Positions 21,001-30,359 of a stretch of DNA of 64,000 bases are shown here, in pieces. The notes under the pieces are model-generated. The model made no database searches. It worked only from the letters and a program-made list of their open reading frames with translations, and was not told the origin of the DNA. This DNA comes from Streptomyces sp. SID12501. GTDB taxonomy: Bacteria; Actinomycetota; Actinomycetes; Streptomycetales; Streptomycetaceae. Position numbers and translations under genes: made by a program. Numbering within the stretch: position 1 is the stretch's first letter; every line of letters begins with the position of its first letter. The DNA lies in contig NZ_JAAGLU010000006.1 in the NCBI RefSeq assembly GCF_010550245.1, positions 248,001-312,000 of the forward strand, read 5' to 3'.

Positions 21001-24000
21001 CGTCGTCTTCGAAGAGCAGCGCTTGACCTACGCGGAGTTGGACACCCGCGTCGAGCACACCGCGCGCGTCCTGTCCGGCATGGGCGCCGGACCCGAACAG
21101 ACCGTTGCCGTCGCACTGCCCCGCTCTGCCGAATTGATCATCGCCTTGCTGGCGGTCCACCGCACCGGAGCGGCCTACCTCCCCCTGGACGTCGACTATC
21201 CGGCGGAGCGGCTGGCGTTCATGCTGGCGGATGCCCGGCCGGTGGCTGTCATCCGGGATGAGCTTCCGGACGGTCCGGCTTGCGGTGAACTCCCTGTGTT
21301 CTACGATCCGTTGAGTCCCGCGTACGTGATCTATACCTCTGGTACGACCGGCACTCCCAAGGGGGTTGTCGTGGCGCATGAGGGCATTGTGAACCGTCTG
21401 TTGTGGATGCAGGGGGAGTATGGGCTGGGCGCGGACGACCGTGTCCTGCAGAAGACGCCGTCCAGTTTTGATGTGTCGGTGTGGGAGTTCTTCTGGCCGT
21501 TGGTCACCGGCGCGGCCCTCGTGGTCGCCAGGCCCGAGGGGCACAAGGACCCCGCCTACCTGGCCGAGCTGATTCGTCAACAAGCCGTCACCACCGTGCA
21601 CTTCGTGCCCTCGATGCTGCGCGCCTTCCTCGACGAGCCCGCCGCCGCGAGCTGCACGGGCCTGCGTCGTGTCCTGTGCAGTGGGGAGGCGTTGCCCGAT
21701 GAGTTGGCTCAGCGGTTCCGTGCTGTGTTGTCGGCCGAGTTGCACAATCTGTATGGGCCGACGGAGGCGTCGGTCGATGTCACCGCGATCCAGGTCACTG
21801 GGGCGATTGGCCGGGTGTCGATCGGTCGGCCGGTGTGGAATACGCGTGTGTATGTTCTGGATGCCGGCCTGCGTCCGGTTGCGCCGGGTGTGGCGGGGGA
21901 GCTGTATCTGGCGGGTGTGCAGTTGGCGCGTGGCTATCTGGGCCGTCCGGGGCTGACGGCGGAGCGGTTCACGGCGGACCCCTTTGGTGAACTCGGTTCA
22001 CGCATGTACCGCACGGGTGACCTGGCACGCTGGACGATCGAGGGAACGCTCGAATATCTGGGCCGGACCGACGACCAGGTGAAGATCCGTGGCTTCCGTA
22101 TCGAGCTGGGCGAGATCGAGTCCGTCCTCGCCCGCCACGACACCGTCGGCCATGTGAGCGTGGTCGCCCGCGACCAGCAACTCGTCGCCTACGTCGTCCC
22201 CGCCGGCCCGGGAGGTACGACCGATTCCGCCGTCCTCCGTACCCACACGGCCGCCGCGCTCCCTGAACACATGGTCCCCGCGGCCTTCGTCGTCCTCGAC
22301 GCGCTGCCGCTCACGCCCAACGGCAAGCTCGACCGACGTGCCCTGCCGGCCCCCGACTTCGCCGCCGAGACCACCGACACCCTGCCGCGCACCCCTCGCG
22401 AGGAGCTGCTGTGCGGCCTGTTCGCGGATGTGCTGAACCTCGAACGCGTCGGCGTGGACGACGACTTCTTCACCCTGGGCGGCGACAGCATCGTCGCCAT
22501 GCAGCTGGTCGCGCGGGTGCGTGCAGCCGGGCTGGCGGTCAGCCCGCGTGACGTCTTCCGCCACAAGACGGCCGCCGGACTGGCCGCCGCAGCCCGTGAC
22601 CTGAACGGTGACAACGGGACCAACGGGACACCGACGGCCGACACCTCGGTCGCCGCCCTGCTCAAGCTCACCGACGAGGAGCGCACCGAGGCAGCCGGAT
22701 TCGGCGCCACCGAGCTGCTGCCACTGACGCCGCTCCAGGCAGGGCTGCTGTTCCACGCCTCGTTCGACTCCGGGGACGACGGGCCGGACGTATACACCGT
22801 GCAGGTGGCGTACGACATCGACGGTCCGGTGGACGCCGTACGGCTGCGCGACGCCGGTCAGGCGCTGCTCGACCGGCACGGGAACCTGCGGGCGGGCTTC
22901 CGGTACCTGGCGTCGGGGCGCCCGGTGGCCGTCGTACCCCGTGTCGCCGTACTGCCCTGGCGTCAGCTGGACCTCGCAGAACTCGACGCGGACGCCCTTG
23001 AGGAGCGCTGGACCAGGGCACTCGCTCAGGAGCGCCGACGCTTCGACCCGGCCCAACCGCCTCTGCTGCGCCTGATGTTGGTCAAGCTCGGGGACGGCCG
23101 GCACCGGCTCGTACTGTCGCACCAGCACCTTCTGCTCGACGGCTGGTCGGTGCCCCGGCTCGCGGCTGAGCTGTCCGCGCTGTACACGGGAGCGGAAGCC
23201 GGCTCTTCTGCGGTGCTCCCGACTCCCGTCCCGTACAAGGAGTACCTGGCCTGGCTCGGCCGCCAGGACACCGATGCCTCCACCACCGCCTGGGCGGATG
23301 CCCTCGACGGGCTCGAGGAACCCACGCATCTCGTCCCCGCCGACCCCAACCGGGCGCCCGTCGTGCCCGAGACGCTCACCACGTTCCTGTCGCCCGAGCT
23401 GACCGAGGCGCTGACCGCACTGGCCCGTTCACGCGGGCTGACCGTCAACTCCCTTGTTCAGGGCGCCTGGAGCGTCGTACTGGGTCGGCTCACCGGGCGT
23501 ACCGATGTGGTGTTCGGCGCGACCGTGTCCGGGCGGCCGCCGGAGCTGGCCGGGGTCGAGTCGATGATCGGGCTGTTCATCAACACCGTGCCGGTGCGCG
23601 TCCGGATCGACGAGCGCGAGTCGTTGGCCGCGTTCCTCGACCGGCTCCAGGACGAGCAGTCGCGGCTCATCGATCACCAGCACCTCGGACTCGCCGACAT
23701 CCAACGACGGGCGGGACTGGGAGAGTTGTTCGACACGCTCGTCGTCTTCGAGTCGTACCCGGACGGCGGGGAGATCGGCGGAGGGGACAACGGCGGACTG
23801 CGGATGGACGTCCGCGACCACCAGGACTCGACGCACTATCCGTTCGCGTGGGCGGTCGAGCCTGCCGAACGGCTGCGCCTGACCGCCGAGTTCAGGACCG
23901 ACCTGTTCGACCGGACGGTGGCCGAACGGATCACCGCCGCCATGGTCCGCCTCTTCGAGGCCATGACCACCGACGCCACGCAGCCGCTGGGCCGCGTCGA

Positions 24001-27000
24001 CATCCTCACCCCCGAGGAACGGCACACTCTCCTGGAGGCCTGGAACGACACCCGGCTGACGGACGTCGACGGGCCGACCACCGTCCCCGCGCTCTTCGAG
24101 GCGCAGGTCGCCGCCGCCCCGGACGCGGTGGCCGTCGTCGCCGGACCGGTCACCTGGACCTTCGCCGAGCTGAACGAGAGGGCCAACCGGCTCGCCCGGC
24201 TGCTCACCGAGCACGGCGCCGGACCCGAGCGGATCGTCGCCCTGTCGCTGCCTCGCACCGCGGACTTCCTGCTCGCGATCATCGCCGTCCTCAAGTCGGG
24301 CGCCGCCTATCTGCCCATGGACGCGGACCTGCCCGCCGAGCGCGCCCTCGCCATGCTCGACGACGCCCGGCCCCGGCTCGTCCTCACCACCGAGGCGCTC
24401 GCAGCCGGCCTGCCCGACAGCGACGTACCGCGCCTGCTGCTCGACACCGAAGACACCGCCGTACGCCTGGCCGCGCAGGCCGCCGGCAATCCGGCCCCCG
24501 GTCCCGATCCGGAGCATCCGGCCTACGTCATCTACACCTCGGGTTCCACCGGACGGCCCAAGGGGGTCGTGGTGTGCCACCGGAGCGTGGCGAACCTCTT
24601 CCACAGCCACCGGCGTGCCCTGCACGATCTCGCCAAGGCGAACACCGGACGGAGGCATCTGAGGGTCGGGCACTTCTGGTCGTTCTCGTTCGACGCGTCC
24701 TGGCAGCCGCAACTGTGGCTGCTGGACGGCCACGCGCTGCACATCCTCGACGACGAGACACGCCGGGACCCAGAACTGACCGCCGCCGCCATCCGGGCGG
24801 AGGGTATCGACTTCATCGAGGTCACGCCGTCGTTCCTGGCGCAGATGGCCGACAGCGGGCTCATCAGGGACGGGGAGTGCCCGCTCGCCGTGGTGGGGGT
24901 GGGAGGCGAGGCGGTGCCCGACGCGCTGTGGAGCGAACTGGCCGCGCTGCCGGACACCGAGGCCTTCAACCTGTACGGGCCTACCGAGGCGACCGTCGAC
25001 GCGCTCGCCGCGCGGGTGCGGGAGAGCGAGCGGCCGGTGGTCGGGCGGCCCGTCGGGAACACACGTGCGTATGTGCTCGATGCCGGGCTGCGGCCCGTGC
25101 CGCCCGGTGTCACCGGTGAGCTGTATCTCGCGGGGGAGGGGCTGGCCCGTGGCTACCTGGGCCGCCCGGAACTCACTGCCGAACGGTTCACAGCCGACCC
25201 CTTTGGTGAACCCGGTTCACGCATGTACCGCACCGGTGACCTGGCACGCTGGACAACAGAGGGCACACTCGAATACCTCGGGCGTGCCGACGACCAGGTG
25301 AAGATCCGCGGCTTCCGCATCGAACTCGCCGAGATCGAGGCCGTCCTCGACCGGCAGCCGACGGTCGGTCAGGTCGTGGTCGTCGCCCGCGAGGACCGGC
25401 CGAGGGTCAGGCAACTGGCCGCGTACGTCGTCCCGGCCGATGGCGGGCCGGCCCCGGACCCGTCCGAGCTGCGCGTGCGGGTCGCCGCCGCGCTGCCCGA
25501 CTACATGGTCCCGGCCGCCGTGGTCGTCCTCGACGAGCTGCCGCTGCTCTCCAACGGCAAGCTCGACCGCCGGGCGCTCCCCGCTCCGCGGTTCACCGGC
25601 GCCGCCGGTGGCCGGGCGCCCGCGAACGACCTCGAACGCGCCCTCTGCGCTCGCTTCGCCGAAGTCCTCGGCCTGCCCGAGACCGGCGCCGACGACGACT
25701 TCTTCACCCTCGGCGGAGACAGCATCGTCGCCATGCAACTGGTCAGCCGGGCCCGCGCGGCCGGACTGCGGATCACCCCGCGCCAGGTCTTCCAGCACCG
25801 TACGGTCGCCGCCCTGGCCGCCGTCGCCACGGAACTGGACGCCGACTCCGCCCGGCCCGCCCACGACGACGGCTCCGGCATCGTGCCGCTGACGCCGATC
25901 ATGCACGCGCTGCGCGAACTCGGCGGACCGATCGCGGGCTACCACCAGGCCGCGTTCGTCCAGACCCCGGCCGGACTCGACGAGAACGCGCTGCACGCCG
26001 TACTCCAGGCCGTCACCGACCGGCACGACCTGCTGCGGGCCCGGCTGGAGCGGGCCGGGCGGTGGGCGCTGCACGTGCCGCTGCCGGGCACCCTCCCCCC
26101 GGAGTCCTGGCTGGTGCGGGCGGATGTCGCCGGTACCGACGAGGCGGGCCTGCGGGAGGCCGTCGCCGAGCAGGCACGGGCCGCGCAGGCGAGGCTCGAC
26201 CCGGACGCCGGACGGATGATCCAGGGCGTGTGGTTCGACGCCGGACCGGACACGGCCGGACGACTGCTGCTGCTGATCCACCACCTGGTCGTGGACGGCG
26301 TGTCGTGGCGCGTGCTGCTGCCCGACCTGGCCGCCGCCTGGGGCGATGTGCGGGAGGGGCGCACGCCGGCCCTGGCGCCGGTCGACCTGTCGTTCCGGAG
26401 GTGGTCACAGATGCTCGCCCAGCGTGCCGTCGAACCCGTCAGCGAGGACGAACTCCCGCTGTGGCATCAGGTGTTGGCGGAGGTCGAGCCTCTTCCGCTG
26501 CTTCGCCCCCTCGACCCGGAACGCGATGTCACCGAGGCCTCGCGCCACCTGTCCCTCACCCTCCCGGCCGACCGCACGCAGCCGCTGCTCAGCCGCGTAC
26601 CGGCAGCCTTCGGAGCAAGCGTCAACGACGTTCTGCTGACCGCCCTCGCGCTCGCCGTGGCCGACTGGCGCGGGTCCGTGTCCGGCGGGTGCGTCCTCGT
26701 CGACCTCGAAGGGCACGGCCGCGAGGACGAGTTGGCCGGCGACGCCGATCTGTCGCGCACGGTCGGCTGGTTCACCACGGTCGTGCCGGTACGGCTGGAC
26801 ACCGGAGCCGTGGACCTCGCCGACGCGCTCGCCGGCGGTCCCGCCGTCGACTCGGCCCTCGCCCGCGTCCGGGAACACCTGACCGCCCCGCCCGCATCCG
26901 GCATCGGACACGGACTGCTCCGGTACCTCAACCCGGAGACGGGCCCCGTGCTCGCCCAACTCGCCCGCCCGCAGATCGAGTTCAACTACATGGGCCGCTT

Positions 27001-27265
27001 CGGTGTCCCCGAGGCCACCGACTGGTCGTACGCACCCGAGGCCGACGCGTCCGACCTGGAAGCCGATCCCGGCATGCCCCTGTCCCACGCCCTGACCGTC
27101 AACGCCCTGACCGAAGACCGCCCCGGCGGCCCCGAACTCTCCGCCCACTGGACCTACGCGCCCGGCGTCCTGCCCGAGGAAGCGGTTCGGGACCTTGCCG
27201 AACGCTGGTTCCGGGCACTGGGCGCGCTGGTGGACCGGGCCGAGACCATCACCGACTCCCGCTGA
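5378..27265 (+). CDS. Six-module hydroxamate siderophore NRPS
   Basis: This single 7295-residue nonribosomal peptide synthetase makes the siderophore backbone. Domain order with rough residue positions: partial C domain 1-215; A1 (230-685) with an N-methyltransferase insertion (690-950) and T1 (Ser near 1160); C 1235-1670; A2; T2 (2214); C 2287-2640; A3 with methyltransferase (3195-3440); T3 (3641); C 3700-4120; A4; T4 (4664); C 4733-5160; A5; T5 (5700); C 5781-6210; A6; T6 (6778); E 6836-7295. Codes indicate Ser at modules 2, 4 and 5 and N5-hydroxyornithine at 3. There is no thioesterase or reductase. Start GTG 5378 follows GGAGG at 5362-5366. Two iron boxes precede it and an MbtH-like gene follows 40 bases later. 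As I recall them, albachelin and tsukubachelin have a comparable make-up of three Ser and three modified Orn. Whether this is the same compound is unproven. Confidence 0.95.
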   Translation: MSGFEVRVLGVDDDAEGAVQAFWRRRLEPLPQETALPVDFPYPLRPTGERQTLRRPLTVTADESILLAGYAALLHRYSGSHDITLGFDGLPLRIAVDGGASFTDLVRQAAEAREEARAHRVEHATLVDWLQPEPTRGGGLLFNTAFGPTRDGDRLDLDLALAVQAGELRVTYRQDLFETATAERIADHYTTLLTDALAHPHTPVGELELLGAEERHRVLREWNDTDHDIPPRTWPEMFADQVRQRPDDIALVFEDTSLTYAELDDRAGRLAAVLIARGAGPERVVALAVPRSAELIVAEVAVLKSGAAYLPVDTDYPADRISYMLADAGPVCLVTTAEVAADLPANDGVTVVVLDSPDVIRELTERQPAGADPSALTISNAAYVIYTSGSTGRPKGVVLTHAGVAKLVATQTERFGIGPHSRVLQFASPSFDVAFWDLCLGLLSGGRLVVVPSERRVPGPALADYAHAHGITFMILPPALLAAMPEDVELPPATLLAGTERVSPELVGRYARDRMMFNAYGPTEATTNSTLGLCDPDIPAGSVVPIGLPDPGTRAYVLDARLKPVPAGVPGELYLGGAGLARGYLGRPDLTAERFVADPFGAPGERLYRTGDLVRWQADGRLVFLGRADSQVKIRGFRIEPGEIESVLRGHPAVDQVAVVVREDRPGDRRLAAYVVPALDGETVPDATEQVREWKDLHELLYSAAGSEGSQEQLAGFRENFAGWNSMYDGLPIPVEEMREWRAATVARIKELAPGRVLEIGVGSGLILSRVAFDCAEYWGTDLSEEAVRALRTQVDAIPELADRVRLSAQPAHDTTGLPQGHFDTVVINSVAQYFPSAGYLTDVVRAVGTLLAPGGRLFIGDVRNARLLRCLRTAVESRRTRDTEDKQALRAAVERSVAWEGELLLDPDYFAALDGFDAEILVKRGAHHNELTRYRYDVVLSKRTAAREPVDVEEIVWSGPEALEARLAEGPSLLRVTGVPNARLAEDLAALSALDDSSRTADAPDPEVFHTLGARYGFRTAVTWNGTADDGSLDIVFALGDNTLTPLTGLYRPSGNAPHANRPAPFRDVNALMRALRSYAADQLPEYMVPAAVVPLDCLPVTPSGKLDSAALPTPDYGALSTGRPPRDAREELLCAAYADVLGLRSATIDDDFFALGGDSITAIQLLVHARRAGLRLTSRDVFKHRTVAALASAAGELVRDDRKDAAPDAPLISLTDAELAEIQGVFPVTIEESLPLSPLQEGFYFHSLVDGTDLDAYVVQQALDLTGPVDGTALRRAAQRVLDRHAPLRACFRRRPDGQPVQIIAAGLELPWREVDLTVHDGPARTPLADAVAAAERARRFDLANPPLMRCALIRLDEHRSRLLLTFHHIVADGWSLPVLHRELMAAYGDTPAALPQPAPYSAYLRRLATADREAARTAWRTALAGVEEPTRLVDTPADGTAVEPAQIRLELSEQVTARLVARAREHGVTLGTVVQGAWGLLIGRLTARQDVVFGTTVSGRDAEVEGIESMIGLFINTLPTRFRWAPSDTLADLLGRLQDEQAQLLDHQHLGLAELQRVAGLAGAGELFDTLVVFENYPAATGLADPTGTLRLTGHEFHDAVHYPLALIVKPGRRLDLRLKHHAQRLDAEAVRRIADRLSRILHALAADPGQSVADVDLLSAGELLAAHPTGDHRDIPGTTLAAAFEDQVARSPQATAVVYEGETLTYRELDSRASELAGRLTARGAGPGTVVAVAVPRSAELMVALLGVLKSGAAYLPVDVDYPADRVAHMLTDSGAETVVTTSATAPQLPTEHALLLLDTPDGEDSEPVAAHPAHPDDPAYLIYTSGSTGRPKGVVVTHRAILNRLAWMQGEYGLTADDRVLQKTPASFDVSVWEFFWALCEGAAVVLARPDGHRDPAYLAGLIREQGVTALHFVPSMLEAFLQSDEITTDPTWAASLRNVFSSGEALPGAAAARWRELTGVPLHNLYGPTEAAVDVTYHPYDGSPGTTVPIGRPVWNTGLRVLDSCLRPVPEGVPGELYLTGVQLARGYHARPGLTAERFVADPYGEPGARMYRTGDLVRRRADGVIEYLGRTDRQVKIRGNRIELGEIEAALSRQPAVAQAAVTVNGGQLVAYVVPARDADVPPPAELQAALAQELPAAVIPAAYVVLDALPLTPSGKLDRAALPAPQAVRAETRAPRNEREHALTGIFAAVLKLEDVGIDDDFFMLGGDSITSIGVSSRARRAGLDLNPRDVFEHRTPAALAAAAAPVAEVAALRSSFALTAEETERVHRLSPAPVEDIWPLAPLQEGLFFHSTYDDSALDVYTVHESFDLAEPLDADRLRTAVRVLLARNPSLRAGFTSEGLRQPVQFIVRDPDIPLEEVDLSGLPEAEQDVRLRELTDAERSRRFDLTRPLLFRMLLVRLGADRGDRLVVGRHLLLWDGWSAWIFLDQLFALYENGGDASTLPASGNYRDYLTWLEVQDTAVATGAWRRALAGLDEPTLLAAADQGLEPEIPESLDVLVPDEVGERLRAIGRRHGLTLNTVLNAAWGLTLASATGRTDVVFGTTVAGRPSEVPDIENVIGMFLNTVPARIAYDPAEPVLGLLRRVQDERLAVMPYEYLGLGVLQAETGHRRLFDTLFVLRNNDTEERLAELSDRHGATAVANVDATHYPVNLVVTPGRSIRVTLTHRADVVARPQAQDLLDRFTLLLDRLTHDLDSPVGGLDPLLPAEQAELEHEQAAGRVPDPTDTIADLLAAQAAATPDATAVVFGDRTLTYAELDSRINQMARLLIARGAAPERVVALGLPRSLDMVVALFAVLRTGAAYLPLELDYPDDRLAAMLDDARPTMLLSTAAVSARLVGETPRVLLDDPETAAELAALPGDSVSLTFSLEHPAYVIYTSGSTGRPKGVVTPYRGLTNMQLNHQKEIFEPAIASAGGRRLRIAHTVSFAFDMSWEELLWLVEGHEVHICDEELRRDAEALVAYCERHRVDVVNVTPTYAHLLIEEGLLEGHRPPLVLLGGEAVSETVWNRLRDTEGTYGYNLYGPTEYTINTLGGGTLDSATPTVGRPIRGTRAHILDAWLRPVPEGVPGELYIAGIGLARGYLDRPALTAERFVADPFGEPGERMYRTGDLVRRNPDGNLDFLGRTDDQVKIRGYRVELGEIETALAQHDRVAHAAVIVRDERLVGYVVPAQLAVDDRAFAERDQVGEWQEIYSDEYEEISTAVFTEEYAGWDSSYDGQPIPFDHMREWREATVERIRSLKPRRILEIGVGSGLLLSRLAPDAEAYWATDFAAPVIRKIGQELLQDPELASRITLRAQPADDLTGLPGDGYFDTIVINSVIQYFPSIDYLTSVIRGAMELLAPGGALFVGDVRNLRLARAFQAEIQEAKGVTGDALGRAVERGLRLEKELLVDPDYFTTLGYGVDLRTKQARHHNELTRYRYDAVLYADEPGLRLTDVPTVPFDAQRFGTDSDNLSDLLTAVPIRLTGIPDARIGVAGGVDPETLRDLAAGLGHRVLTTWSGQPGAYDAVFVTGEVPPLTAGLYLPGGGEAPYANSPTAARDANSLIRQLRDDLKQRLPDYMVPAAFVTLDRLPMNDNGKLDVRALPDAEPAVALGTGRGPRTPQEEVLCRLFAEVLGLPEVGAEDGFFDLGGHSLLATRLISRARTELGAELAIRDLFEAPTPEQLAARADTSRPARPAVTPTARPERIPLSAAQRRLWLVERITGSGVAYNFPLVFRLRGDLDLDALRAAVRDVAARHEALRTVFPEQDGEPYQLIVPAAEADPEFTVTDCGERELADRIESAQRRPFDLTAELPLRCAVMRVGPADHVVAVVLHHITTDEWSDRPFLADLTTAYRTRRAGRAPEWAPLPVQYADYTLWQDELLGQIGADQLAHWTGTLRDLPEELQLPLDRPRPVEPTGRGGKVRLELPADTGLALRDLSGTTGTSMFMLFQAATAALLHRLGAGDDIPLGAPIAGRTDDALDDLVGFFVNTLVLRTDVSGDDLTFRQLVSRVRESSLAAFEHQDLPFDQVVEALNPARVTGRNPLFQVMLGYHYRPDGDPDVLGMPTEWFDMDTGMAKFDLHFTFVDEPDRLTLLLEYATDLCDEPTATRTAGRLVRLLEQVAGQPDVLVRDLEVLEESERRAVLGDWNDTAREVASSSLPELFRAQVARTPDALALVFGEQRLTYAELDGRVERTARVLAGMGVGPERTVAVALPRSVDLVVALLAVHRAGGAYLPLDVDYPAERLAFMLADSRPVSVIRDELPDGPACGELPVFYDPLSPAYVIYTSGSTGTPKGVVVAHEGIVNRLLWMQGEYGLGADDRVLQKTPSSFDVSVWEFFWPLVTGAALVVARPEGHKDPAYLAELIRQQAVTTVHFVPSMLRAFLDEPAAASCTGLRRVLCSGEALPDELAQRFRAVLSAELHNLYGPTEASVDVTAIQVTGAIGRVSIGRPVWNTRVYVLDAGLRPVAPGVAGELYLAGVQLARGYLGRPGLTAERFTADPFGELGSRMYRTGDLARWTIEGTLEYLGRTDDQVKIRGFRIELGEIESVLARHDTVGHVSVVARDQQLVAYVVTAAASTAVDTSVLRRHTAAALPEHMVPAAFVVLDALPLTPNGKLDRRALPAPDFTSATGAGEGLPRTPREEILCGLFADVLGLERAGIHDDFFAFGGHSLLAMRLVSRVRTALGANLTVRTVFEAPTPARLAVHLGEGADTALPTLAPITGDRDRDQDLDEPLPLSFAQQRLWLLHRIDGPGATYNIPAAWRLTGALRLDALTTAVRDLAVRHESLRTVFPEHDGLARQVILGLGEFEIPVHHERVTENELADRLADAAAHGFELDREPPLRAHVFETAPQEYVLLLVLHHIAGDEWSDRPLWRDLATAYRARCEGRAPEWAPLPVQYADYTLWHHRLLGEDSDPDSLHARQLAYWEKALAGLPEELVLPVDRPRPPEGSQRGAAVGLTLDGELERALRGLAHHHGVSMFMVAQAAVAVLLHRLGAGDDIPLGAPISGRGDENLEDLVGFFVNSLVLRTDLAGAPTFAEVLDRVRDTDLAAYEHQDLPFERLVEALNPTRSLARHPLFQVMVVYLGTPGDGPDFHGLAAAREPLRQESAKFDLSFDFIEQGDGSGIQGWIEYSADLFDHTTVERLAGRLVRLLEQVAADPDLLVRDVEVLEESERRAVLVDWNDTAREVASSSLPELFRAQVARTPDAIAVVFEEQRLTYAELDTRVEHTARVLSGMGAGPEQTVAVALPRSAELIIALLAVHRTGAAYLPLDVDYPAERLAFMLADARPVAVIRDELPDGPACGELPVFYDPLSPAYVIYTSGTTGTPKGVVVAHEGIVNRLLWMQGEYGLGADDRVLQKTPSSFDVSVWEFFWPLVTGAALVVARPEGHKDPAYLAELIRQQAVTTVHFVPSMLRAFLDEPAAASCTGLRRVLCSGEALPDELAQRFRAVLSAELHNLYGPTEASVDVTAIQVTGAIGRVSIGRPVWNTRVYVLDAGLRPVAPGVAGELYLAGVQLARGYLGRPGLTAERFTADPFGELGSRMYRTGDLARWTIEGTLEYLGRTDDQVKIRGFRIELGEIESVLARHDTVGHVSVVARDQQLVAYVVPAGPGGTTDSAVLRTHTAAALPEHMVPAAFVVLDALPLTPNGKLDRRALPAPDFAAETTDTLPRTPREELLCGLFADVLNLERVGVDDDFFTLGGDSIVAMQLVARVRAAGLAVSPRDVFRHKTAAGLAAAARDLNGDNGTNGTPTADTSVAALLKLTDEERTEAAGFGATELLPLTPLQAGLLFHASFDSGDDGPDVYTVQVAYDIDGPVDAVRLRDAGQALLDRHGNLRAGFRYLASGRPVAVVPRVAVLPWRQLDLAELDADALEERWTRALAQERRRFDPAQPPLLRLMLVKLGDGRHRLVLSHQHLLLDGWSVPRLAAELSALYTGAEAGSSAVLPTPVPYKEYLAWLGRQDTDASTTAWADALDGLEEPTHLVPADPNRAPVVPETLTTFLSPELTEALTALARSRGLTVNSLVQGAWSVVLGRLTGRTDVVFGATVSGRPPELAGVESMIGLFINTVPVRVRIDERESLAAFLDRLQDEQSRLIDHQHLGLADIQRRAGLGELFDTLVVFESYPDGGEIGGGDNGGLRMDVRDHQDSTHYPFAWAVEPAERLRLTAEFRTDLFDRTVAERITAAMVRLFEAMTTDATQPLGRVDILTPEERHTLLEAWNDTRLTDVDGPTTVPALFEAQVAAAPDAVAVVAGPVTWTFAELNERANRLARLLTEHGAGPERIVALSLPRTADFLLAIIAVLKSGAAYLPMDADLPAERALAMLDDARPRLVLTTEALAAGLPDSDVPRLLLDTEDTAVRLAAQAAGNPAPGPDPEHPAYVIYTSGSTGRPKGVVVCHRSVANLFHSHRRALHDLAKANTGRRHLRVGHFWSFSFDASWQPQLWLLDGHALHILDDETRRDPELTAAAIRAEGIDFIEVTPSFLAQMADSGLIRDGECPLAVVGVGGEAVPDALWSELAALPDTEAFNLYGPTEATVDALAARVRESERPVVGRPVGNTRAYVLDAGLRPVPPGVTGELYLAGEGLARGYLGRPELTAERFTADPFGEPGSRMYRTGDLARWTTEGTLEYLGRADDQVKIRGFRIELAEIEAVLDRQPTVGQVVVVAREDRPRVRQLAAYVVPADGGPAPDPSELRVRVAAALPDYMVPAAVVVLDELPLLSNGKLDRRALPAPRFTGAAGGRAPANDLERALCARFAEVLGLPETGADDDFFTLGGDSIVAMQLVSRARAAGLRITPRQVFQHRTVAALAAVATELDADSARPAHDDGSGIVPLTPIMHALRELGGPIAGYHQAAFVQTPAGLDENALHAVLQAVTDRHDLLRARLERAGRWALHVPLPGTLPPESWLVRADVAGTDEAGLREAVAEQARAAQARLDPDAGRMIQGVWFDAGPDTAGRLLLLIHHLVVDGVSWRVLLPDLAAAWGDVREGRTPALAPVDLSFRRWSQMLAQRAVEPVSEDELPLWHQVLAEVEPLPLLRPLDPERDVTEASRHLSLTLPADRTQPLLSRVPAAFGASVNDVLLTALALAVADWRGSVSGGCVLVDLEGHGREDELAGDADLSRTVGWFTTVVPVRLDTGAVDLADALAGGPAVDSALARVREHLTAPPASGIGHGLLRYLNPETGPVLAQLARPQIEFNYMGRFGVPEATDWSYAPEADASDLEADPGMPLSHALTVNALTEDRPGGPELSAHWTYAPGVLPEEAVRDLAERWFRALGALVDRAETITDSR
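9060..12130 (+). other. NRPS module 2: C-A(Ser)-T
   Basis: The condensation domain opens LPLSPLQEG and has an intact HHIVADG motif. The opening resembles D-acceptor (DCL) condensation domains. A2 reads D-V-W-H-F-S-L-V-D, which is the serine code of EntF. The thiolation domain carries LGGDS. Confidence 0.85.
12190..16430 (+). other. NRPS module 3: C-A(hOrn)-MT-T
   Basis: A3 reads D-M-E-N-L-G-L-I-N, identical to the code known for N5-hydroxyornithine in coelichelin and erythrochelin synthetases. A second methyltransferase is inserted with LEIGVGSG near residue 3255. The condensation domain has an abnormal active site, H-L-L-L-W-D-G at residues 2422-2428 (12641-12661). The thiolation site is LGGHS, the type followed by an L-specific condensation domain. 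Expected unit: N-alpha-methyl-N5-hydroxyornithine. Confidence 0.85.
16470..19480 (+). other. NRPS module 4: C-A(Ser)-T
   Basis: The condensation domain is L-type ([14 protein letters not shown]) with HHITTDE at residues 3826-3832, where Glu replaces the usual Gly. A4 reads D-V-W-H-L-S-L-V-D, a serine code. Bases 18228-19080 of A4 are identical to module 5. The thiolation site is FGGHS. Confidence 0.83.
18228..19080 (+). repeat. 853-bp exact direct repeat, copy 1 (A4 core)
   Basis: Every base from 18228 to 19080 is identical to 21345-22197, 3117 bases downstream. The block covers A-domain motifs from just after A3 to the end of A8, including all specificity residues. Its third codon positions contain many T and G (GTT, TTG, TAT, GAT codons), unlike the flanking C-rich codons. 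Similarity continues more weakly on both sides. Confidence 0.95.
19560..22600 (+). other. NRPS module 5: C-A(Ser)-T
   Basis: The condensation domain is L-type ([14 protein letters not shown]) with HHIAGDE at residues 4858-4864, again Glu for Gly. A5 has the same serine code as A4, because the pocket-forming region is the duplicated block. Core motif is [12 protein letters not shown], with Thr for Ser relative to module 4. The thiolation site is LGGDS. Confidence 0.83.
21345..22197 (+). repeat. 853-bp exact direct repeat, copy 2 (A5 core)
   Basis: Identical to 18228-19080. The left boundary is a T/A difference (Ser to Thr in the A3 motif), and the right boundary is where the two A domains diverge at the A8-A10 linker. 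Confidence 0.95.
22690..27265 (+). other. NRPS module 6: C-A-T-E (terminal)
   Basis: The condensation domain opens [15 protein letters not shown] and has Q-H-L-L-L-D-G, so the second, catalytic His is kept. A6 reads D-A-Q-E-G-G-L-V-D. The Glu at position 278 also occurs in ornithine codes, so an ornithine derivative is plausible but not proven. The terminal domain is an epimerase: [23 protein letters not shown] near 6968, [14 protein letters not shown] and FNYMGRFG. The protein stops there without a release domain. Confidence 0.8.
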
Positions 27266-27305
27266 CCCCCTGCACCCGTAACAGCCACTGAGAGAGGAAC
27301 ATCCC

Positions 27306-27524
27306 ATGACCACCAACCCCTTCGAGAACCCCGACGGCGTCTACTCCGTGCTCGTCAACGACGAGGGCCAGCACAGCCTGTGGCCCGACTTCGTCGACGT
27401 ACCGGCCGGCTGGACCGTCGTCCACGGACCGGCGCCCCGCCAGGAGTGCCTGGACCACATCGAGACCAACTGGACGGATATGCGGCCCAAGAGCCTGGCG
27501 GAACGCATGGAACGGACTGGCTGA
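27306..27524 (+). CDS. MbtH-like NRPS accessory protein
   Basis: This 72-residue protein has the MbtH signature: [33 protein letters not shown], and [15 protein letters not shown] with the conserved Trp residues and the SL..RM end. MbtH proteins bind adenylation domains and are often needed for their folding or activity. The start has GAGAGGAAC upstream and the gene follows the NRPS by 40 bases, so it is co-transcribed with it. Length is normal for the family. Confidence 0.96.
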   Translation: MTTNPFENPDGVYSVLVNDEGQHSLWPDFVDVPAGWTVVHGPAPRQECLDHIETNWTDMRPKSLAERMERTG

Positions 27525-27530
27525 AGCCCC

Positions 27531-27600
27531 GATCCGATCGGACGGCTCTGATCGGCTCGGATCGGATCGGATCGGATTGGATGGTTCGGATCAGATCGGC
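27531..27600. repeat. GATCGG-rich degenerate tandem repeat
   Basis: About 70 bases made of repeats of (G)GATCGGATC and close variants, in the gap between the MbtH-like gene and the amidohydrolase. It can fold on itself because GATC is self-complementary. It could end the siderophore transcript. No T-run follows. Confidence 0.7.
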
Positions 27601-27631
27601 TTCTGTACCCGGAACGAGGAACTGACCCCCC

Positions 27632-29206
27632 ATGCTCACCACCCGACTGACCAACGCCCGCGTCCTCACCATGGACCCCGACCACCCCGTCGCCCACGAC
27701 CTGGGCATCTGGCGGGGCCGGATCGTGGGCCTGGACGAGGCGGTGACCGGGCTGCCCGCGCAGCGGGTGATCGACCTCCAGGGCGCGACCGTGCTGCCCG
27801 GGTTCATCGACAGTCATGTGCACCTCGCCTGGACGGGGTTCAAGGCGGCCACACCCACGGTGGCGCCCTGCGTCCGGGTCGAGGACGTACTGGCGGTCGT
27901 GGCGGAGGCCGCGGCGCAGGTACCGCCCGGCGGCTGGGTGGACGTCGCGGGGTACGACCAGCGGGGGCTCGGCCGACATCTGACCCTCGCCGAGTTGGAC
28001 AAGGCCGCCGACGGGCGCAAGGTGCTGCTCATGCACGACTCCGGACACGGCTGCGCGGTCAGCAGCCCGGTGCTGGAACTGCTGCCCGGTGTGATCCCGC
28101 ACGAGGGCGCCTTCCTCGCCGAGGGAGCCATGGGAGCGGCACGGGCGCTACGACTGCCGCACTCCCAGGAGGAGTTGGCGGAGGCGATCGGACGCGCCGC
28201 CCGGGCCTGTCTCGCCGAGGGCGTCACCGCGTGCGCCGAGGCAGGTATTGGCGGCGCACTGCTCGGTAACAGTCCGGTCGAGCTGGGCGCCTACCAACTC
28301 GCCCGGGAACGCGGCCTGTTGCCCCTGCGGGTCCAGCTGATGGTGGCCGCCGACCGACTGCACTCCGTCACCGCCCACGAGGCCGACGGCATCCCGCGCG
28401 CCCTCGACCTCGGACTGCGTACCGGCTTCGGCGACGACTGGCTGTCCGTCGGCGCGCTGAAGGTGTACACCGACGGCGGCATGATGGCCCGTACCGCCGC
28501 GCTCACCAGCCCCTACCAAGGGCTGGACACCGCGGGGCAGTTGCAGGAGGATCCCGAACTCCTCAAGCGGACCATCGTGGACGGGCATCTCGCGGGCTGG
28601 CAGCTCGCCGTCCACGCCATCGGCGACCGCGCTGCCGACGTCGCGCTGGACGCGCTGGAGGAGGCGCAGCGGCTGCGGCCCCGGCCGGGCGCCCGGCACC
28701 GGATCGAGCACGCCGGGCTGATCCGGCCCGACCAGCTGCCCCGGCTGGCACGGCTCGGTGCGACAGCCGTCGTACAGCCCAACTTCCTGCGGTACTTCGG
28801 CGACGACTACGCGTCGATCATGGGGGAGGAGCGGGCGCCCTGGCTGTACCGGGGGCGGGGATTCCTGGAGCACGGCATCCGGCTGGTGGGGAGTTCCGAC
28901 CGGCCGGTGGCGGACGGGTCGCCGCTGCGTGCCGTGCAGTTCATGGTCGAACGGGCTTCGCTGTCAGGCCGGTTGATCGGGCCGGACGAGGGCGTCACCG
29001 TCGATGAGGCGCTGCGCGCGTACACCGTCGACGGAGCCCACGCCTGCCACTGGGAGGACAGCGCCGGCAGCGTCACGCCCGGAAAGCGTGCCGATCTGGT
29101 CGTGCTGGGAGACGACCCCCGAAGCGTCGACAGCTCGCGCATCGGGGACATCGAGGTCGTGGCGACACTCGTCGACGGCAGGGAGAACGAGGAGGGAACG
29201 CTGTGA
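27632..29206 (+). CDS. Amidohydrolase family 3 protein (YtcJ-like)
   Basis: The product is a 524-residue metal-dependent hydrolase of the YtcJ-like branch of the amidohydrolase superfamily. Visible metal and active-site motifs are GFIDSHVHL near residue 56, HAIGDRAADVAL near 330, RIEHAGLI, and GSSDRPVADGSPL near 430. The C-terminal strand region ends SVTPGKRADLVVLGDDP. The substrate is unknown; relatives cleave N-acyl or formamide bonds. It follows the siderophore operon on the same strand but is separated by a repeat, so a role in siderophore release or degradation is only a possibility. Its stop overlaps the start of the next gene (GTGA). Confidence 0.88.
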   Translation: MLTTRLTNARVLTMDPDHPVAHDLGIWRGRIVGLDEAVTGLPAQRVIDLQGATVLPGFIDSHVHLAWTGFKAATPTVAPCVRVEDVLAVVAEAAAQVPPGGWVDVAGYDQRGLGRHLTLAELDKAADGRKVLLMHDSGHGCAVSSPVLELLPGVIPHEGAFLAEGAMGAARALRLPHSQEELAEAIGRAARACLAEGVTACAEAGIGGALLGNSPVELGAYQLARERGLLPLRVQLMVAADRLHSVTAHEADGIPRALDLGLRTGFGDDWLSVGALKVYTDGGMMARTAALTSPYQGLDTAGQLQEDPELLKRTIVDGHLAGWQLAVHAIGDRAADVALDALEEAQRLRPRPGARHRIEHAGLIRPDQLPRLARLGATAVVQPNFLRYFGDDYASIMGEERAPWLYRGRGFLEHGIRLVGSSDRPVADGSPLRAVQFMVERASLSGRLIGPDEGVTVDEALRAYTVDGAHACHWEDSAGSVTPGKRADLVVLGDDPRSVDSSRIGDIEVVATLVDGRENEEGTL

Positions 29207-29439
29207 GCGCTCCGACGACGGACGTCATCGGCGAGTACACCCAGCTGTGGCAGGACTCGCCCCACGCACCCCGGTGGGTGCTCTGGGACACCGCCGGGGA
29301 CGTTCTGGTGTTCGACCGGGACGTCAACTGCCCCCTCTACATCGACGACGAGGCGATCCGGGGCGAGGTGCTGCGCCGTATGCGCGCGGCGGGCGTACCG
29401 GAGAGCGCGGAATACCCGGGACGCCCGTGTTCCCGATAG
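29203..29439 (+). CDS. Small protein of unknown function
   Basis: This 78-residue acidic protein is not one I recognise. GTG 29203 overlaps the amidohydrolase stop (GTGA) and is preceded by GGAGGG, so it is translationally coupled and very probably real. No signal peptide or membrane segment is visible. Sequence features are two Trp-rich stretches (LWQDSPHAPRWVLWD) and VLVFDRDVNCPLYIDD. Coupling suggests a partner role for the amidohydrolase. Confidence 0.75.
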   Translation: MSAPTTDVIGEYTQLWQDSPHAPRWVLWDTAGDVLVFDRDVNCPLYIDDEAIRGEVLRRMRAAGVPESAEYPGRPCSR

Positions 29440-29485
29440 CCGTTCGAATGACGGGAACGGTAACGGGAACAGGGGCGGGGACGTC

Positions 29486-30271
29486 TCAGGGGCGCATCAG
29501 CAGCTGGAAGTCGAAGGCGTAGCGCGACGCCCGGTAGATGTGTGTGCCGAACTCCACGGCCCGTCCGGTGTCGTCGTACGCCGTTCGCTGCATGGTGAGC
29601 AGGGCGGCACCCTCCGCCTCCTCCAGGCGTTTGGCCTCCGCCGCCGTGGCCGAGCGGGCGCCGACGGTCTGGCGGGCGCTGTGCAGGGTGATGCCCGCGG
29701 TGCGCATCATCCGGTACAGGCCCGTCGACTCCAGCCGGGCGCCGTCGAGTTCGAGGAGTCCGGAGGGCAGATAGTTGCAGAGGAACGCCACCGGCTCGCC
29801 GTGCGTGCGGCGCAGCCGCTCCAGCACGACGACCTCGCTGCCCTCCTTCACCCCGAGGTTGGCGGCGACCTCGGCGGACGCCGGCTGACGCTCGTTGCGC
29901 AGGACCTGGGTGGTGGGCCCCTGTCCGGCCGACTCCAGGTCGTCGTACAGACTGCTCAGTTCGAGCGGGCGCTTGACCTGGCTGTGCACCACCTGCGTAC
30001 CGACGCCTCGTCGGCGTACCAGCAGGCCCTTGTCCACCAGGGACTGGATCGCCTGGCGGACCGTGGGTCTGGACAGGCCCAGGCGGACCGACAGGTCGAT
30101 CTCGTTGCCGAGGAGATTGCCCGGCGCCAGGACCCCGTGCTCGATCGCCGCCTCCAGCTGCTGGGCAAGCTGGTAGTACAGCGGAACCGGGCTGGAGCGG
30201 TCGAGCGTGAAGTCCAGGGTGTCGAGCGGGGAGCCGGACACCGCACGGGCACGATCACCGGGTGTTGCCAC
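29486..30271 (-). CDS. GntR-family (HutC/UTRA) transcriptional regulator
   Basis: The product is a 261-residue regulator with an N-terminal winged helix (PLYYQLAQQLEAAIEHG, then LSRPTVRQAIQSLVDKGLLVRRRGVGTQVV, residues about 30-100) and a C-terminal UTRA effector domain ending YRASRYAFDFQLLMRP. I chose GTG 30271 because GGGAGGTGCCTG precedes it. Longer forms begin in non-family sequence. It is the last gene of the minus-strand iol set, 89 bases after iolD, so it is the likely inositol-responsive repressor. Candidate sites are the TGT-N4-ACA elements in the iolC/importer promoter region. Confidence 0.9.
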   Translation of the reverse strand: MATPGDRARAVSGSPLDTLDFTLDRSSPVPLYYQLAQQLEAAIEHGVLAPGNLLGNEIDLSVRLGLSRPTVRQAIQSLVDKGLLVRRRGVGTQVVHSQVKRPLELSSLYDDLESAGQGPTTQVLRNERQPASAEVAANLGVKEGSEVVVLERLRRTHGEPVAFLCNYLPSGLLELDGARLESTGLYRMMRTAGITLHSARQTVGARSATAAEAKRLEEAEGAALLTMQRTAYDDTGRAVEFGTHIYRASRYAFDFQLLMRP

Positions 30272-30359
30272 CAGGCACCTCCCTTCATTTCCTTCATTCG
30301 ATGACGATGCGTCAGGAGCGGCTGGGGAGAACGAGGTTGATACCGCCGTCCACCCGGAG

